Notes under the pieces: generated by a model
What the model saw: the letters and a program-made list of their open reading frames with translations, nothing else
Database searches by the model: none
What the model was told of the DNA's origin: nothing
Part shown: piece after piece, positions 25,719 to 34,389 of the stretch
Layout of the letters: each line of letters opens with the position of its first letter
Position numbering within the stretch: the first letter of the stretch is position 1
Assembly (NCBI GenBank): GCA_963756715.1
Contig: CAVWOV010000020.1
Span: 248,001-312,000, forward strand
Length of the DNA stretch: 64,000 nt
Reading direction: 5' to 3'
From: VAZQ01 sp963756715
Lineage (GTDB): Bacteria > Pseudomonadota > Alphaproteobacteria > Rhizobiales > Xanthobacteraceae
Translations under genes and position numbers: made by a program

Positions 25719-26913
25719 TCACTTCACTCTTAATATGTCCACACCCGGCAGGGTCTTGCCTTCGAGCCATTCGAGGAACGCGCCGCCGGCGGTCGAGACA
25801 TAGCTGAACCGCTCAGTCACACCGGCGGCGTTGAGGGCGGCGACTGTATCCCCGCCGCCCGCCACCGTGACGAGCTTGCCGGCCTGCGTCAGTTCGGCGG
25901 CGGCTTCTGCGACTTCAAGCGTGCCGTTATCAAAAGGTTCCAGCTCGAACGCGCCGAACGGCCCGTTCCACACGAGCGTCTTCGCGCGCGCCAGTACCGA
26001 CACCACATGCTCGATGCTGCGCGGACCGATGTCCAGGATCATCTCGTCGGCGGCGACGTCGTCGACACCCGTCACCCGCGAAGGCGCGTGCGCTTCGAAT
26101 TTCGTCGCCACCACCACATCGACCGGCAACACGATTTCGCGGCCGGTGGCCTTGGCCTTGGCCAGAATGTCGCGTGCGGTCCCGACAAGATCGCGTTCGG
26201 CCAGCGACTTGCCGATGTTCTTGCCGAGCGCCAGCAGGAAGGTGTTGGCCATGCCGCCGCCGATGATCAGCACGTTCACCTTGTCGAGGAGGTTGCCGAG
26301 CAATTCGAGCTTGGTCGAGACCTTGGCGCCGCCGACAATGGCGGCGAGCGGCCGTTGCGGCGCAACGAGCGCCTTCTCCAGTGCATCGAGCTCCGCCTCC
26401 ATGCTGCGGCCCGCATAGGCCGGCAGGTAACGAGCGACGCCCGAAGTCGATGCGTGCGCGCGGTGCGCCACCGAGAAGCCGTCGTTGACGTAAAGATCGC
26501 CGAGTGCGGCAAGCTCACGCGCGAACGCCGGGTCGTTCTTTTCCTCGCCGGTGTGGAAGCGGGTATTCTCCAGCAGCAGCACGTCGCCCGGAGCGAGCCG
26601 AGCCACCGCCGTTTGCGCCGGCTCGCCGATACAATCCTGCGCGAAGCCGACGGTTCGTCCGATTGCCTTGGCAACCTCGTTCGCCAGCGGCGCGAGCGTC
26701 TCCTTCGGATCGCGGCCCTTCGGCCGGCCGAGGTGGGACAGCAGCACGACCTTGCCGCCCTTGCCGAGCAATCTCGTTGATGGTCGGCGCCATGCGTTCG
26801 ATGCGGGTGGCGTCGGACACCTTGCCGTCTTTCATCGGCGCATTGAGGTCGACGCGCAGCAGCACGCGCTTGTCGGCAAGATCGGCGTCATCGAGCGTGC
26901 GGAACGTGCTCAC
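25719..26913 (-). CDS. pgk: Phosphoglycerate kinase (one frameshift)
   Basis: Transfers phosphate between 1,3-bisphosphoglycerate and ADP. Repaired length is about 397 residues. The N-terminal part (from a GTG at 26913) reads DKRVLLRVDLNAPMKDGKVSDATRI, then the frame shifts between 26751 and 26775, after which VVLLSHLGRPKG and the rest follow, including VNDGFSVAHRAHAST, KVSTKLELLGNLL and the ATP-site GGGDTVAALNAAG. One extra base explains the break (1195 bases = 398 codons + 1). An essential enzyme, so an error in the sequence is the simplest reading. Its start lies 3 bases after the stop of the small membrane protein. Confidence 0.92.
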
Positions 26914-26916
26914 GAT

Positions 26917-27135
26917 TTACTTGCGCCCCGATCTGCCGTCGTTCGCGTCTTTGTCGTTCCGGCCGAGCGCTTCGTTGAACTCGGGCCGGGGCAACGTGCG
27001 CCCGATCCGGAAGAACCCTCCGCTGCCTGGCTTGTAGCGTCTGACGATAGGATCCCGGTTACCCCACCAGAAACCAACGGCGGCAACTAGACCGACAATG
27101 ACAAAGACGGCGGCAACGATCCACTCCGTGGTCAT
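26917..27135 (-). CDS. Small single-span membrane protein between gap and pgk
   Basis: A 72-residue protein: an N-terminal hydrophobic segment (WIVAAVFVIVGLVAAVGFWWG) followed by a basic, disordered cytoplasmic-type tail (DPIVRRYKPGSGGFFRIGRT). GGAG stands about 7 bases before the ATG at 27135. Its stop codon is separated from the pgk GTG start by only three bases, so pgk is probably translated by coupling to it. No family is recognised. The tight placement inside the glycolytic/Calvin-cycle cluster suggests it is a real gene. Confidence 0.65.
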   Translation of the reverse strand: MTTEWIVAAVFVIVGLVAAVGFWWGNRDPIVRRYKPGSGGFFRIGRTLPRPEFNEALGRNDKDANDGRSGRK

Positions 27136-27170
27136 AGGTCACTCCAATACGCGCAACGCGTTGAGCTACG

Positions 27171-28179
27171 TCAGACCAGTTTTCCCATCGCCACGGCGGT
27201 GTCCGCCATGCGGTTGGAGAAGCCCCACTCGTTGTCGTACCAGGACATCACCCGCACGAACGTGCCGTCCATCACCTTGGTCTGGTCCATGTGGAAGACC
27301 GACGAATGCGGGTCGTGATTGAAGTCCATCGAGACGTTCGGCGCGTCGGTGTAGCCGAGGACGCCCTTGAGCTGCTGCTCGGCGGCGCGCTTGATCGCGC
27401 CGTTGATCTCGTCCTTGCTGGTCGCCTTTTTGGCCACGAATTTGAAATCGATCACCGAGACGTTCGGCGTCGGCACTCGGATTGCCACGCCGTCAAGCTT
27501 GCCATTGAGTTCCGGCAGCACGAGGCCCACCGCCTTGGCGGCGCCGGTCGATGTCGGGATCATGTTCAGCGCAGCCGCGCGTCGCCCGGTAGAGGTCCTT
27601 GTGCAGCGTATCGAGCACCGGCTGGTCGCCGGTGTAGGAATGGATCGTCGTCATGAAGCCTTTGTCGATGCCGACCGCATTGTGCAGCACCATCGCGACC
27701 GGCGCGAGGCAGTTGGTCGTGCAGGACGCGTTGGACACGACCTTGTGGTCTTTCGTGAGCTTGTCGTGGTTGACGCCGTAGACCACCGTGAGATCGGCGC
27801 CGTCGGCCGGCGCCGACACCAGCACGCTCTTCGCGCCCGCGGTCAGGTGCGCCGCGGCCTTGTCCCTGGAGGTGAAGATACCGGTGCATTCCAGCGCCAC
27901 ATCGACGCCGAGGTCCTTCCACGGCAATTGGGCCGGGTCCCTGACGGCGGTGACCTTGATGGCGCCGTTGCCGACGCTGATGGTGTCGCCCTTGACGGTG
28001 ACCTCGCCGGGAAAGCGGCCGTGGACGGTGTCGAAGCGCAACAGGTGCGCGTTGGTCTCGACCGGCCCGAGATCGTTGATGCCGACGACCTCGATGTCCT
28101 TTCGCCCGGATTCCGCGATGGCGCGCAAGACATTGCGGCCGATGCGACCGAACCCGTTGATGGCGACCCGAACCGTCAT
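27171..28179 (-). CDS. gap: Glyceraldehyde-3-phosphate dehydrogenase (one frameshift)
   Basis: Oxidises glyceraldehyde 3-phosphate to 1,3-bisphosphoglycerate. Repaired length is 335 residues. Motifs: RVAINGFGRIGRNVLRA (NAD loop), the active site SNASCTTNCLAPVA (catalytic Cys about 150), and after the break STGAAKAVGLVLPELNGKLDG and VSWYDNEWGFSNRM. Near 27582 one extra base turns an expected R-A-R-A-A-A-L-N-M-I-P run into another frame; the span is 336 codons plus one base. Start at ATG 28179 follows GGAGG. It is the gene after tkt and before the small membrane protein and pgk. Confidence 0.93.
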
Positions 28180-28262
28180 TCTCAAGTTCCTCCGCTTGTC
28201 CCGTCAGCGCCCGTCTGCGCGGGCTCCACAATTTAGCTTAGATAATCCCGCTCGCCGCATCT

Positions 28263-30311
28263 TCAATTCTTGCCGAGCTTGCTCAATGCCGCCTTGGCGA
28301 CCGCCTCGGCGGTGATGCCGAAGTGTTTGTAGAGTTCCTTGTAGGGCGCGCTCGCCCCGAAGCCGGTCATGCCGACAAAGACGCCGTCCGAACCGATAAT
28401 CGCATCCCAGCCCTGGCGCACCGCGGCCTCGATCCCGACCCGGACCGGCGCGATGCCGATGACCTCGTCGCGCTCCGCTTCCGGCAGCGCCTGGAACAAT
28501 TCGAAGCTCGGCACCGAGACGACACGGGCGTAAACGCCGCGCTCGCGCAGGAACTTCCGCGCTTCGACCGCGATCGCGACCTCGGACCCGCTGGCGAACA
28601 GCGAAACCTGTGCGACCTTCTCGGCCGGCACGATCTCGTAGGCGCCCGCCGCACAGCGGTTCTTGTCGTCATGGGCGAGCCGCAACTGCGGCAGGTTCTG
28701 GCGCGTCAGCGCGAGCACGCTCGGGCGGTCATGGGCTTCGAGCGCGAGTTGCCAGCATTCGATGGTCTCGACCACATCGCACGGGCGGAACACCAGGATG
28801 TTCGGGATGGCGCGAAGTGCCGCGAGATGTTCGACCGGCTGATGGGTCGGCCCATCCTCGCCGAGCCCAATCGAGTCATGCGTCATCACGTGGATTACGC
28901 GCTCGCCCATCAGTGCCGCCAGCCGTATCGCCGGCCGGCAATAGTCGGAGAACACCAGGAACGTGCCCGAATAGGGAATTACGCCGCGGTGCAGCGCCAT
29001 GCCGTTCATGGCTGCCGCCATGGCGTGCTCGCGGATGCCGTAGTGAATAAAGCGGCCGCCGTAGTCGGCCGCGGACAGCGCCGTCATCCCCTTTGGCCGG
29101 GTGTTGTTCGAGCCGGTGAGGTCCGCCGAGCCGCCGATCATCTCCGGGATCGCCGCGGTCAGCGTCTCAAGCGCATTTTCCGAAGCAATCCGAGTGGCGA
29201 TTTCCTTCGGTTCGCTGGCGAGCTTTACCTTCACCGCATGCACGGCTGCAGCGAACTTCTCCTTCGGCAGTTCGCCACGCATGCGCCGCTGGAACTCGGC
29301 GCGCTTGTCCGCACTCATGGCATTGAGGCGCTGGTTCCAGGCGGCGTGCACCGGCTGCGAGCGGGTGCCGGCCTTGCGCCACTGTTCGCGGATGTCCGCC
29401 GGGATTTCAAAAGCAGGCTCGTTCCAGCCGAGCTTTTCGCGCGCGCCCTTGATCTCCTCGGCGCCAAGCGGCGAGCCGTGCGCCGACGATTTGCCCGCCT
29501 TGGTCGGCGCGCCAAAACCGATCGTGGTCTTGCAGGCGATGAGCGTGGGCCGGTCCGAACGTTTCGCCTGCTCGATCGCGGCGGCGATGGCCGCAGGGTC
29601 GTGGCCGTCGATGCGGCTCGCGGCCCAGCCGGCCGCTTCGAAGCGCTTCACCTGATCGACCGAGTTGGCCAGTGACAGCGGCCCGTCGATCGAAATGCCG
29701 TTGTCGTCGAACAGTACGACGAGCCGGTTGAGCTTGAGGTGACCGGCAAGCGCGATCGCCTCCTGGCTGATGCCCTCCATGAGATCGCCGTCGGAGGCGA
29801 GCACATAGGTGTGGTGGTCGACGATGTCGCCGAATTCCGCCGCAAGGTGGCGTTCGGCAATCGCCATGCCGACCGCGTTGGCGAGCCCCTGGCCGAGCGG
29901 GCCGGTCGTCGTCTCGAGGCCCGGCGTCACGAAATTCTCCGGGTGGCCCGGCGTGATCGAACCCAACTGGCGGAACCGCTTGAGCTGCTCGATCGTCATG
30001 CTCTCGTAACCGAGCAGATGGAGCAGCGCATAGACCAGCATTGAGCCGTGGCCGGCTGAAAGCACGAAGCGGTCGCGGTCGGGCCACGCGGGATCGGCCG
30101 GGTCGAACTTGAGATAGCGCGCAAACAGCACGGTCGCGATGTCGGCCGCGCCCATCGGCAGGCCGGGATGGCCGGATTTTGCCTGCTCGACCGCATCCAT
30201 GGCGAGCGCGCGGATGGCATTCGCCATCCGGTCGTGCTGGGCGCGCGATGCGGCCCCCGCGGATGGCGCGGCTGCCGGGGCGGCGGCAAGTGGCGACTTC
30301 GGAATGGTCAT
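28263..30311 (-). CDS. tkt: Transketolase
   Basis: Thiamine-diphosphate enzyme moving two-carbon units in the pentose phosphate/Calvin pathways. The 682-residue protein is full length. Signatures: DAVEQAKSGHPGLPMGAADIA near residue 38, the ThDP motif GDGDLMEGISQEAIALAGH-like segment (ASDGDLMEGISQEA), and in the middle domain GIREHAMAAAMNGMALH and THDSIGLGEDGPTHQPVEHL. It heads the minus-strand cluster with gap, a small membrane protein, pgk and fba, as in many alphaproteobacteria. A two-hairpin repeat lies just upstream of the start codon. Confidence 0.96.
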   Translation of the reverse strand: MTIPKSPLAAAPAAAPSAGAASRAQHDRMANAIRALAMDAVEQAKSGHPGLPMGAADIATVLFARYLKFDPADPAWPDRDRFVLSAGHGSMLVYALLHLLGYESMTIEQLKRFRQLGSITPGHPENFVTPGLETTTGPLGQGLANAVGMAIAERHLAAEFGDIVDHHTYVLASDGDLMEGISQEAIALAGHLKLNRLVVLFDDNGISIDGPLSLANSVDQVKRFEAAGWAASRIDGHDPAAIAAAIEQAKRSDRPTLIACKTTIGFGAPTKAGKSSAHGSPLGAEEIKGAREKLGWNEPAFEIPADIREQWRKAGTRSQPVHAAWNQRLNAMSADKRAEFQRRMRGELPKEKFAAAVHAVKVKLASEPKEIATRIASENALETLTAAIPEMIGGSADLTGSNNTRPKGMTALSAADYGGRFIHYGIREHAMAAAMNGMALHRGVIPYSGTFLVFSDYCRPAIRLAALMGERVIHVMTHDSIGLGEDGPTHQPVEHLAALRAIPNILVFRPCDVVETIECWQLALEAHDRPSVLALTRQNLPQLRLAHDDKNRCAAGAYEIVPAEKVAQVSLFASGSEVAIAVEARKFLRERGVYARVVSVPSFELFQALPEAERDEVIGIAPVRVGIEAAVRQGWDAIIGSDGVFVGMTGFGASAPYKELYKHFGITAEAVAKAALSKLGKN

Positions 30312-30319
30312 GGGCTAGA

Positions 30320-30482
30320 GGTCCGATTCGAACATTCGCATCCCGTTCGGCAGGCTCATTTGGCGAATGCTAGAATCAAAGGACCACTAGCAAATATTGA
30401 TTTCCAGTGGAGTTTTGGATTTGACATTCGCTTCGCGGACTCGTGGCGAGGTGGGTAGCGAATGTCAAATCCACTCCACTGG
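30320..30482. repeat. Two-hairpin palindromic element, copy 2 (upstream of tkt)
   Basis: Same architecture and the same 163-base length as the element at 2484-2646. Hairpin A spans 30320-30385 (GGTCC...GGACC; ATTCGAACATTCGC paired with GCGAATGCTAGAAT) with the shared loop CGGCAGGCTCATTTG. Hairpin B spans 30404-30482 (CCAGTGG...CCACTGG; GGATTTGACATTCGCT paired with AGCGAATGTCAAATCC). The linker is ACTAGCAAATATTGATTT. The inner arm sequences differ from copy 1 but pairing is kept. It begins 9 bases upstream of the tkt start codon. The rest of the 390-base tkt/DUF4164 spacer holds only the small palindrome at 30648. Confidence 0.85.
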
Positions 30483-30647
30483 GCCGCGAGGGGTTGTTGG
30501 GGCGAGGCTGTACCATGCGGGCGAGGGGAGTCAAAGGACACCCTGTGCGACCCAGCCAATCGTGCACAAGGTGGTGGACAGGCCGTGGCAAATCGCAGGG
30601 CAAAACCTCCGTGCTACGTCAGCTTCCGGCGCTAACTCACTGCCAGA

Positions 30648-30664
30648 CCGTCGGAATTCGACGG
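30648..30664. repeat. Short palindrome upstream of the DUF4164 gene
   Basis: CCGTCG (30648-30653) and CGACGG (30659-30664) are perfect complements around GAATT. It lies 38 bases before the start codon of the DUF4164 gene and could be an operator or a leader hairpin. No promoter is evident around it. Confidence 0.35.
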
Positions 30665-30701
30665 CCTTAAGACTGACGAATCCGCCCGCTATGGAGCGCT
30701 G

Positions 30702-30983
30702 ATGACAGACACGAACGCAATTGACGCAGCAACCAGCCGCCTGGCCCAGGCGCTGGATGCATTGGAGTCGGCGGTGGACCGCCGGTGCGAGGCCGATCGC
30801 GGGACGGAAGGGCTTGCCGCCCAGCTTCATGCGCTGGTCAATGATCGCTCCAAGCTGGCCGCCGATCTCGACGCGGCCGCCGCCCGGGCCCGCGGGCTGG
30901 AGACCACCAACCGGGAGGTGGCACGCCGACTGGAGACGGCCATCGACACGATCCGTTCGGTGCTCGCCGCCGACGAGGATTGA
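30702..30983 (+). CDS. DUF4164 family coiled-coil protein
   Basis: A 93-residue all-helical protein with heptad-like runs (AIDAATSRLAQALDALESAVDRR; RSKLAADLDAAAARARGLETTNREVARRLETAIDTIRSVL). This family is regularly found directly upstream of zapA in Hyphomicrobiales, as here (48 bases apart, same strand), so a role with the division machinery is plausible, for example as a ZapB-like coiled-coil partner. That role is inference from neighbourhood only. Confidence 0.8.
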   Translation: MTDTNAIDAATSRLAQALDALESAVDRRCEADRGTEGLAAQLHALVNDRSKLAADLDAAAARARGLETTNREVARRLETAIDTIRSVLAADED

Positions 30984-31031
30984 ACCGCTACGCTTTGGGG
31001 TCGGCTAAGCTTTGGGGTCTGGGGGGACACC

Positions 31032-31418
31032 ATGACGCAAGTAACCGTGACCATTAACGGCCGCCAGTTTCGCATGGCCTGCGAGGACGGCGAGGAGGCG
31101 CATCTGACGCAACTCGCCGAAGACCTCGACCAGCGGATCTCGCGGTTGCGGCTGCGGTTCGGCGAGATCGGCGACACCCGGCTCACCGTGATGGCGGCGT
31201 TGACGCTCGCCGACGAAGTCGCGGAGGTGAAGGCGAAGCTGAAAAATATCGAGCCGGAAATGACCGGACTGCAGGAGGCGCGCGCGCTGTCTGCCGATCG
31301 CTCCAAGGCGACCCAGGCGGCGGTGTCGGCGGCGCTCAACGCGGCGGCCGAGCGCATCGAGGGAATCACCCGGCGGCTCAACGAGACGGTTCGCGACAAT
31401 GGTGTCGCGATGGGGTGA
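31032..31418 (+). CDS. zapA: Cell division protein ZapA
   Basis: FtsZ-ring stabilising protein, 128 residues. The N-terminal ZapA fold reads VTVTINGRQFRMACEDGEEAHLTQLAEDLDQRI and continues into a coiled coil (LTVMAALTLADEVAEVKAKLKNIEPE). It begins 48 bases after the DUF4164 gene and is followed by 6S RNA and the 5-FCL gene, a widely conserved order in proteobacteria. The unusually long C-terminal alanine-rich coiled coil is common in alphaproteobacterial versions. Confidence 0.92.
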   Translation: MTQVTVTINGRQFRMACEDGEEAHLTQLAEDLDQRISRLRLRFGEIGDTRLTVMAALTLADEVAEVKAKLKNIEPEMTGLQEARALSADRSKATQAAVSAALNAAAERIEGITRRLNETVRDNGVAMG

Positions 31419-31509
31419 GTGTTGGCCCGCAGATAGGCTTGCTTCCTCCGTCTTGGCGCAAACGAGCGAAGTCAGTGGCGCCGGACCTTTCGACTCACTA
31501 CATTGCGCA

Positions 31510-31665
31510 AGCGGGGCTGTGAGGTGCGACGGAGTCATACTCCCGGGGCCTTACGATCCTGAAGGGAGCTGTCCCTGACCGGGCCCGTGGGCCCGGATAT
31601 ATGGCGCCCACCTACTTCTGTAGGTTCCCGGGGTCGCAACTCCGGCGGCCATCGCGGCTCCGCAC
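31510..31665 (+). ncRNA. ssrS: 6S RNA
   Basis: Sits in the conserved zapA - 5-FCL interval. A long closing stem pairs GCGGGGCTGTGA (from 31511) with TCGCGGCTCCGC (ending about 31663), allowing G-U pairs, and the arms continue inward (CTCCCGGGGCC with GGTTCCCGGGGTCG). The central region holds the GATCCTGAAGGGAGCTGTCC and GGCGCCCACCTACTTCTGTAGG segments typical of alphaproteobacterial 6S. 6S mimics an open promoter and sequesters sigma70-RNA polymerase in stationary phase. Ends are approximate to about 10 bases. Confidence 0.8.
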
Positions 31666-31694
31666 TTCTGTTTTCTCCTGGCGCGATTCAATCC

Positions 31695-32264
31695 ATGGCC
31701 AAGCCTCAAATGTCGATCGACGCGACCAAGGCGGTGCTACGCCGTGCGGCGCTGGCGCGTCGGGATGCCTTGCCGCCCGAGGAGCGCGCGGCGGCTGCGC
31801 AATCGATCGCGGCGCGGCCCTTTCCGGTCACGCTGGCGCCCGGCATGACGGTGTCGGGCTTCATTCCGCTCAAGAGCGAGATCGACCTCCGGCCATTGAT
31901 GCACAAGCTCGTGGAGATGGGCGCCAAGCTCGCGTTGCCGGTCGTCGTGGGACGCGGCGAGCCGCTCATCATGCGCGCCTGGGCGTTCGGCGCGCCGCTC
32001 AAGGGTGGCGGCTGGGGCATCAGCGAGCCTCCGGACGACGCGCCCGAAGTGCGTCCCGATATTCTCCTGGTGCCGCTGCTGGCCTTCGACCGCGCCGGCC
32101 ACCGCATCGGCTATGGCGCCGGCTATTACGACATGACGATCACGGCGTTGCGCGCGCGGAAGCCGGTGACCGCGATCGGTGTCGCCTTTGCTGCCCAGGA
32201 AGTCGCTCACGTTCCCACCACGCCCCGCGACGCCCGCCTTGATCTCGTGCTGACCAGAGCGTGA
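31695..32264 (+). CDS. 5-formyltetrahydrofolate cyclo-ligase
   Basis: ATP-dependent conversion of 5-formyl-THF to 5,10-methenyl-THF. The 189-residue protein starts MAKPQMSIDATKAVLRRAALARRDAL, has the phosphate-binding region PPEERAAAAQSIAARPFP, LKSEIDLRPLM, and the signature VPLLAFDRAGHRIGYGAGYYDMTI. An in-frame start at 31587 would read into the 6S RNA, so the ATG at 31695 is chosen. The zapA - 6S RNA - 5-FCL order is classic. Confidence 0.93.
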   Translation: MAKPQMSIDATKAVLRRAALARRDALPPEERAAAAQSIAARPFPVTLAPGMTVSGFIPLKSEIDLRPLMHKLVEMGAKLALPVVVGRGEPLIMRAWAFGAPLKGGGWGISEPPDDAPEVRPDILLVPLLAFDRAGHRIGYGAGYYDMTITALRARKPVTAIGVAFAAQEVAHVPTTPRDARLDLVLTRA

Positions 32265-32380
32265 GGTGATCGCCTTTGCGACGCCGACGCGATCTGGTGA
32301 TGACGGAGAACGAGACAACACGGATACATCATTCAATTTACCTGACAAAGTTGGTAAGATTTCACTGATGCGAGTTATCT

Positions 32381-33350
32381 ATGGCTATTCCTCGATTATC
32401 AGACCTTTGCTGCTTCCTACCCGACCACATGTTGAGGCAAGCGGCTGTCAGCGAAACTGGCGCGTGCTCGAAGGCCGAGAAGAAAATTGGCCGGACGGAG
32501 TCCATTGCGACTTACGCCAGAAGTCCAACTTGGAACAACAACTTCTTCCTATGCGGAAAGCAAAGAGTTCTTTGCATAATCGCGCGCAACTCAGGGCTAA
32601 GTTTTATTTGATGAAGGCGGGTCTTGTCTTCTTCCCAAGTCGTGGCACATTCGTTGCGACTGAGGCCGGACGATCGCTGCTTTCTCAAAATCCAATTCGG
32701 ATCGATCTGGACCTGCTGAAGCAGTACCCATCCTTTGACGAGTTCTACCGGGGGGCTCACTCTACAGAGCCTGAGACAGTGCCCGCGGCTGTCTCGGTGA
32801 TAACTACACCGCTCCAGCAATCGACACCGGAGGAACAGATAGAGAAGGCGTTTCTTACGATTTAAATCCGCACTTCGCACCGAACTATTGCAGCGAATTT
32901 CACAAAATAGCCCCGCTTTCTTTGAAGTGCTGATAATCGAATTGCTTGTCAAAATGGGATATGGCGGCTCTCGGCCGGATGCTGCTGCACAACTAGGTCG
33001 TTCTGGCGATGGTGGCGTGGACGGTGTGATAAATGAAGATCGGCTTGGGCTTGATCGCGTCTATTTGCAGGCCAAACGGTACTCAGATGGAAATGTTATT
33101 GGTCGACCGGATGTTCAAAAATTTGCTGGCAGCTTGGTGGGGATCGGGCGCAACAAAGGGTGTGTTCGTTACCACTTCAAAGTTTTCTAGCGAAGCCGTC
33201 GAATACGCTCGGCACTTGGTGCAACGAATAATCTTGATCGATAGCCAGCGCCTCGCTGATCTGATGATCGAGCACGGAGTTGGAGTGCGGCTGAATTGTG
33301 CGATTGAATTTAAGCAGCTTGATGAGAATTTTTTTGACGAGGAGGACTAG
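32381..33350 (+). pseudogene. mrr: Mrr-type restriction endonuclease, frame broken several times
   Basis: A type IV restriction enzyme gene. The start reads MAIP then, one base later, DYQTF, matching the Mrr N-terminal winged-helix domain; it runs through NRAQ...AKFYLMKAGLVFFPSRGTFVATEAGRSLL. The catalytic PD-(D/E)XK domain has LIIELLVKMGYGGS, GDGGVDGVINEDRLGLDRVYLQAKRY (Asp...Gln-Ala-Lys) and, in a third frame, SGATKGVFVTTSKFSSEAVEYA. Clear +1 breaks are near 32861 and 33141-33150; at least two more lie before 32450 and the 32450-32600 part cannot be read confidently in one frame. The DNA is AT-rich compared with all neighbours, suggesting recent acquisition. It may be a pseudogene or the worst-sequenced part of the window. 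Confidence 0.75.
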
Positions 33351-33432
33351 TGGACTTTAGCAACGCCACTGCAAAAAGACGCTGCGTTCCGGTGCTCCCA
33401 TCGACGAGATCGACCTGAAAGCCGCGTAACGC

Positions 33433-34255
33433 ATGCGAATTTTGTTTATCGGTGACATCGTCGGCCGCAGCGGACGCACGGCGGTGAGCGAGCAGCTGCC
33501 CGGCCTGATCCGCGACTGGAAGCTCGACTTCGTCGCCATCAATGGCGAGAACGCCGCTGGCGGTTTCGGCATCACCGAGGCGATCTATCAGGAATTCATC
33601 GACGCCGGCGCCGATGTGGTGACCGGCGGCAATCATTCCTGGGACCAGAAGGAGGCGCTGGTCTTCATCGAGCGCGCGCCGCGGCTGCTGCGCCCGATCA
33701 ATTTTCCGTCCGGCACGCCCGGCCGCGGCGTGGCGCTGATCGACGCCCGCAACGGTGCGCGCGTGCTCGTCGTCAATGCCATGGGCCGCATCTTCATGGA
33801 CCCGCTCGACGATCCGTTCGCGGCGGTCGAGCGCGAGCTCAGCGCGTGTCCGCTCAAGCTCGGCGCCGACGCCATCATCGTCGACATGCACTGCGAGGCG
33901 ACCAGCGAGAAGCAGGCGATGGGCTATTTCTGCGACGGCCGCGCCAGCCTGGTGGTCGGCACTCACACCCATGTGCCGACTGCCGACCATCAGGTGCTCA
34001 GCCACGGCACGGCCTTCATCTCGGATGTCGGCATGACCGGTGATTACGAACTCGGTGATCGGCATGGGCAAGGACGAGCCGCTCAACCGCTTCCTGCGCA
34101 AGATTCCGGGCGCACGTTTCGAGCCCGCGCTGGGCGAGGCGACATTATGCGCCCTCGCGATCGAGACCGAGGATGCCACCGGGCTGGCGCGGCGGGTCGC
34201 GCCGGTCCGGCTCGGCGGCCGGCTGGAGCAGGTGCGTCCGGCGTTCTGGGGGTAG
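33433..34255 (+). CDS. YmdB-family metallophosphoesterase (one frameshift)
   Basis: A calcineurin-like phosphodiesterase of the TIGR00282/YmdB family; characterised members hydrolyse cyclic nucleotides. Repaired length is about 273 residues. Metal-binding motifs: MRILFIGDIVGRSGR, AINGENAAGGFG, TGGNHSWDQKE, IIVDMHCEATSEK and VVGTHTHVPTADH. The frame changes at 34048, where an extra G interrupts Asp-Tyr-Asn-Ser-Val-Ile-Gly-Met (GATTACGAACTCG); 823 bases = 274 codons + 1. It normally follows the 5-FCL gene; here the mrr gene separates them. yebC follows. Confidence 0.88.
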
Positions 34256-34389
34256 CGCCCCTCGCGCGGGCGGGGCGTTGTGGATTTTGCCGACGGCGCA
34301 TTCTATAACGTGCCGACATCATTCATACGCCCACCGGCTCGATGATCTCGTTGGTTTTGCGGGCGGCCGGTGGCGTCGAGGAGCAGGCG

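Noticed and set aside
31587..31694. Extended N-terminus for the 5-formyltetrahydrofolate cyclo-ligase
   Set aside because: The extra 36 residues match nothing in the family and lie inside the 6S RNA; the ATG at 31695 gives a normal N-terminus.
33350..33378. AGTGG...CCACT inverted repeat after mrr as a further copy of the two-hairpin element
   Set aside because: It shares only the 5-base arms and TAGCAA with the intact copies; too short to claim kinship.
33361..33429. Short open stretch ending in SGAPIDEIDLKAA before the YmdB-like gene
   Set aside because: Only 22 codons without a start codon; noted as a possible remnant, not annotated as a gene.
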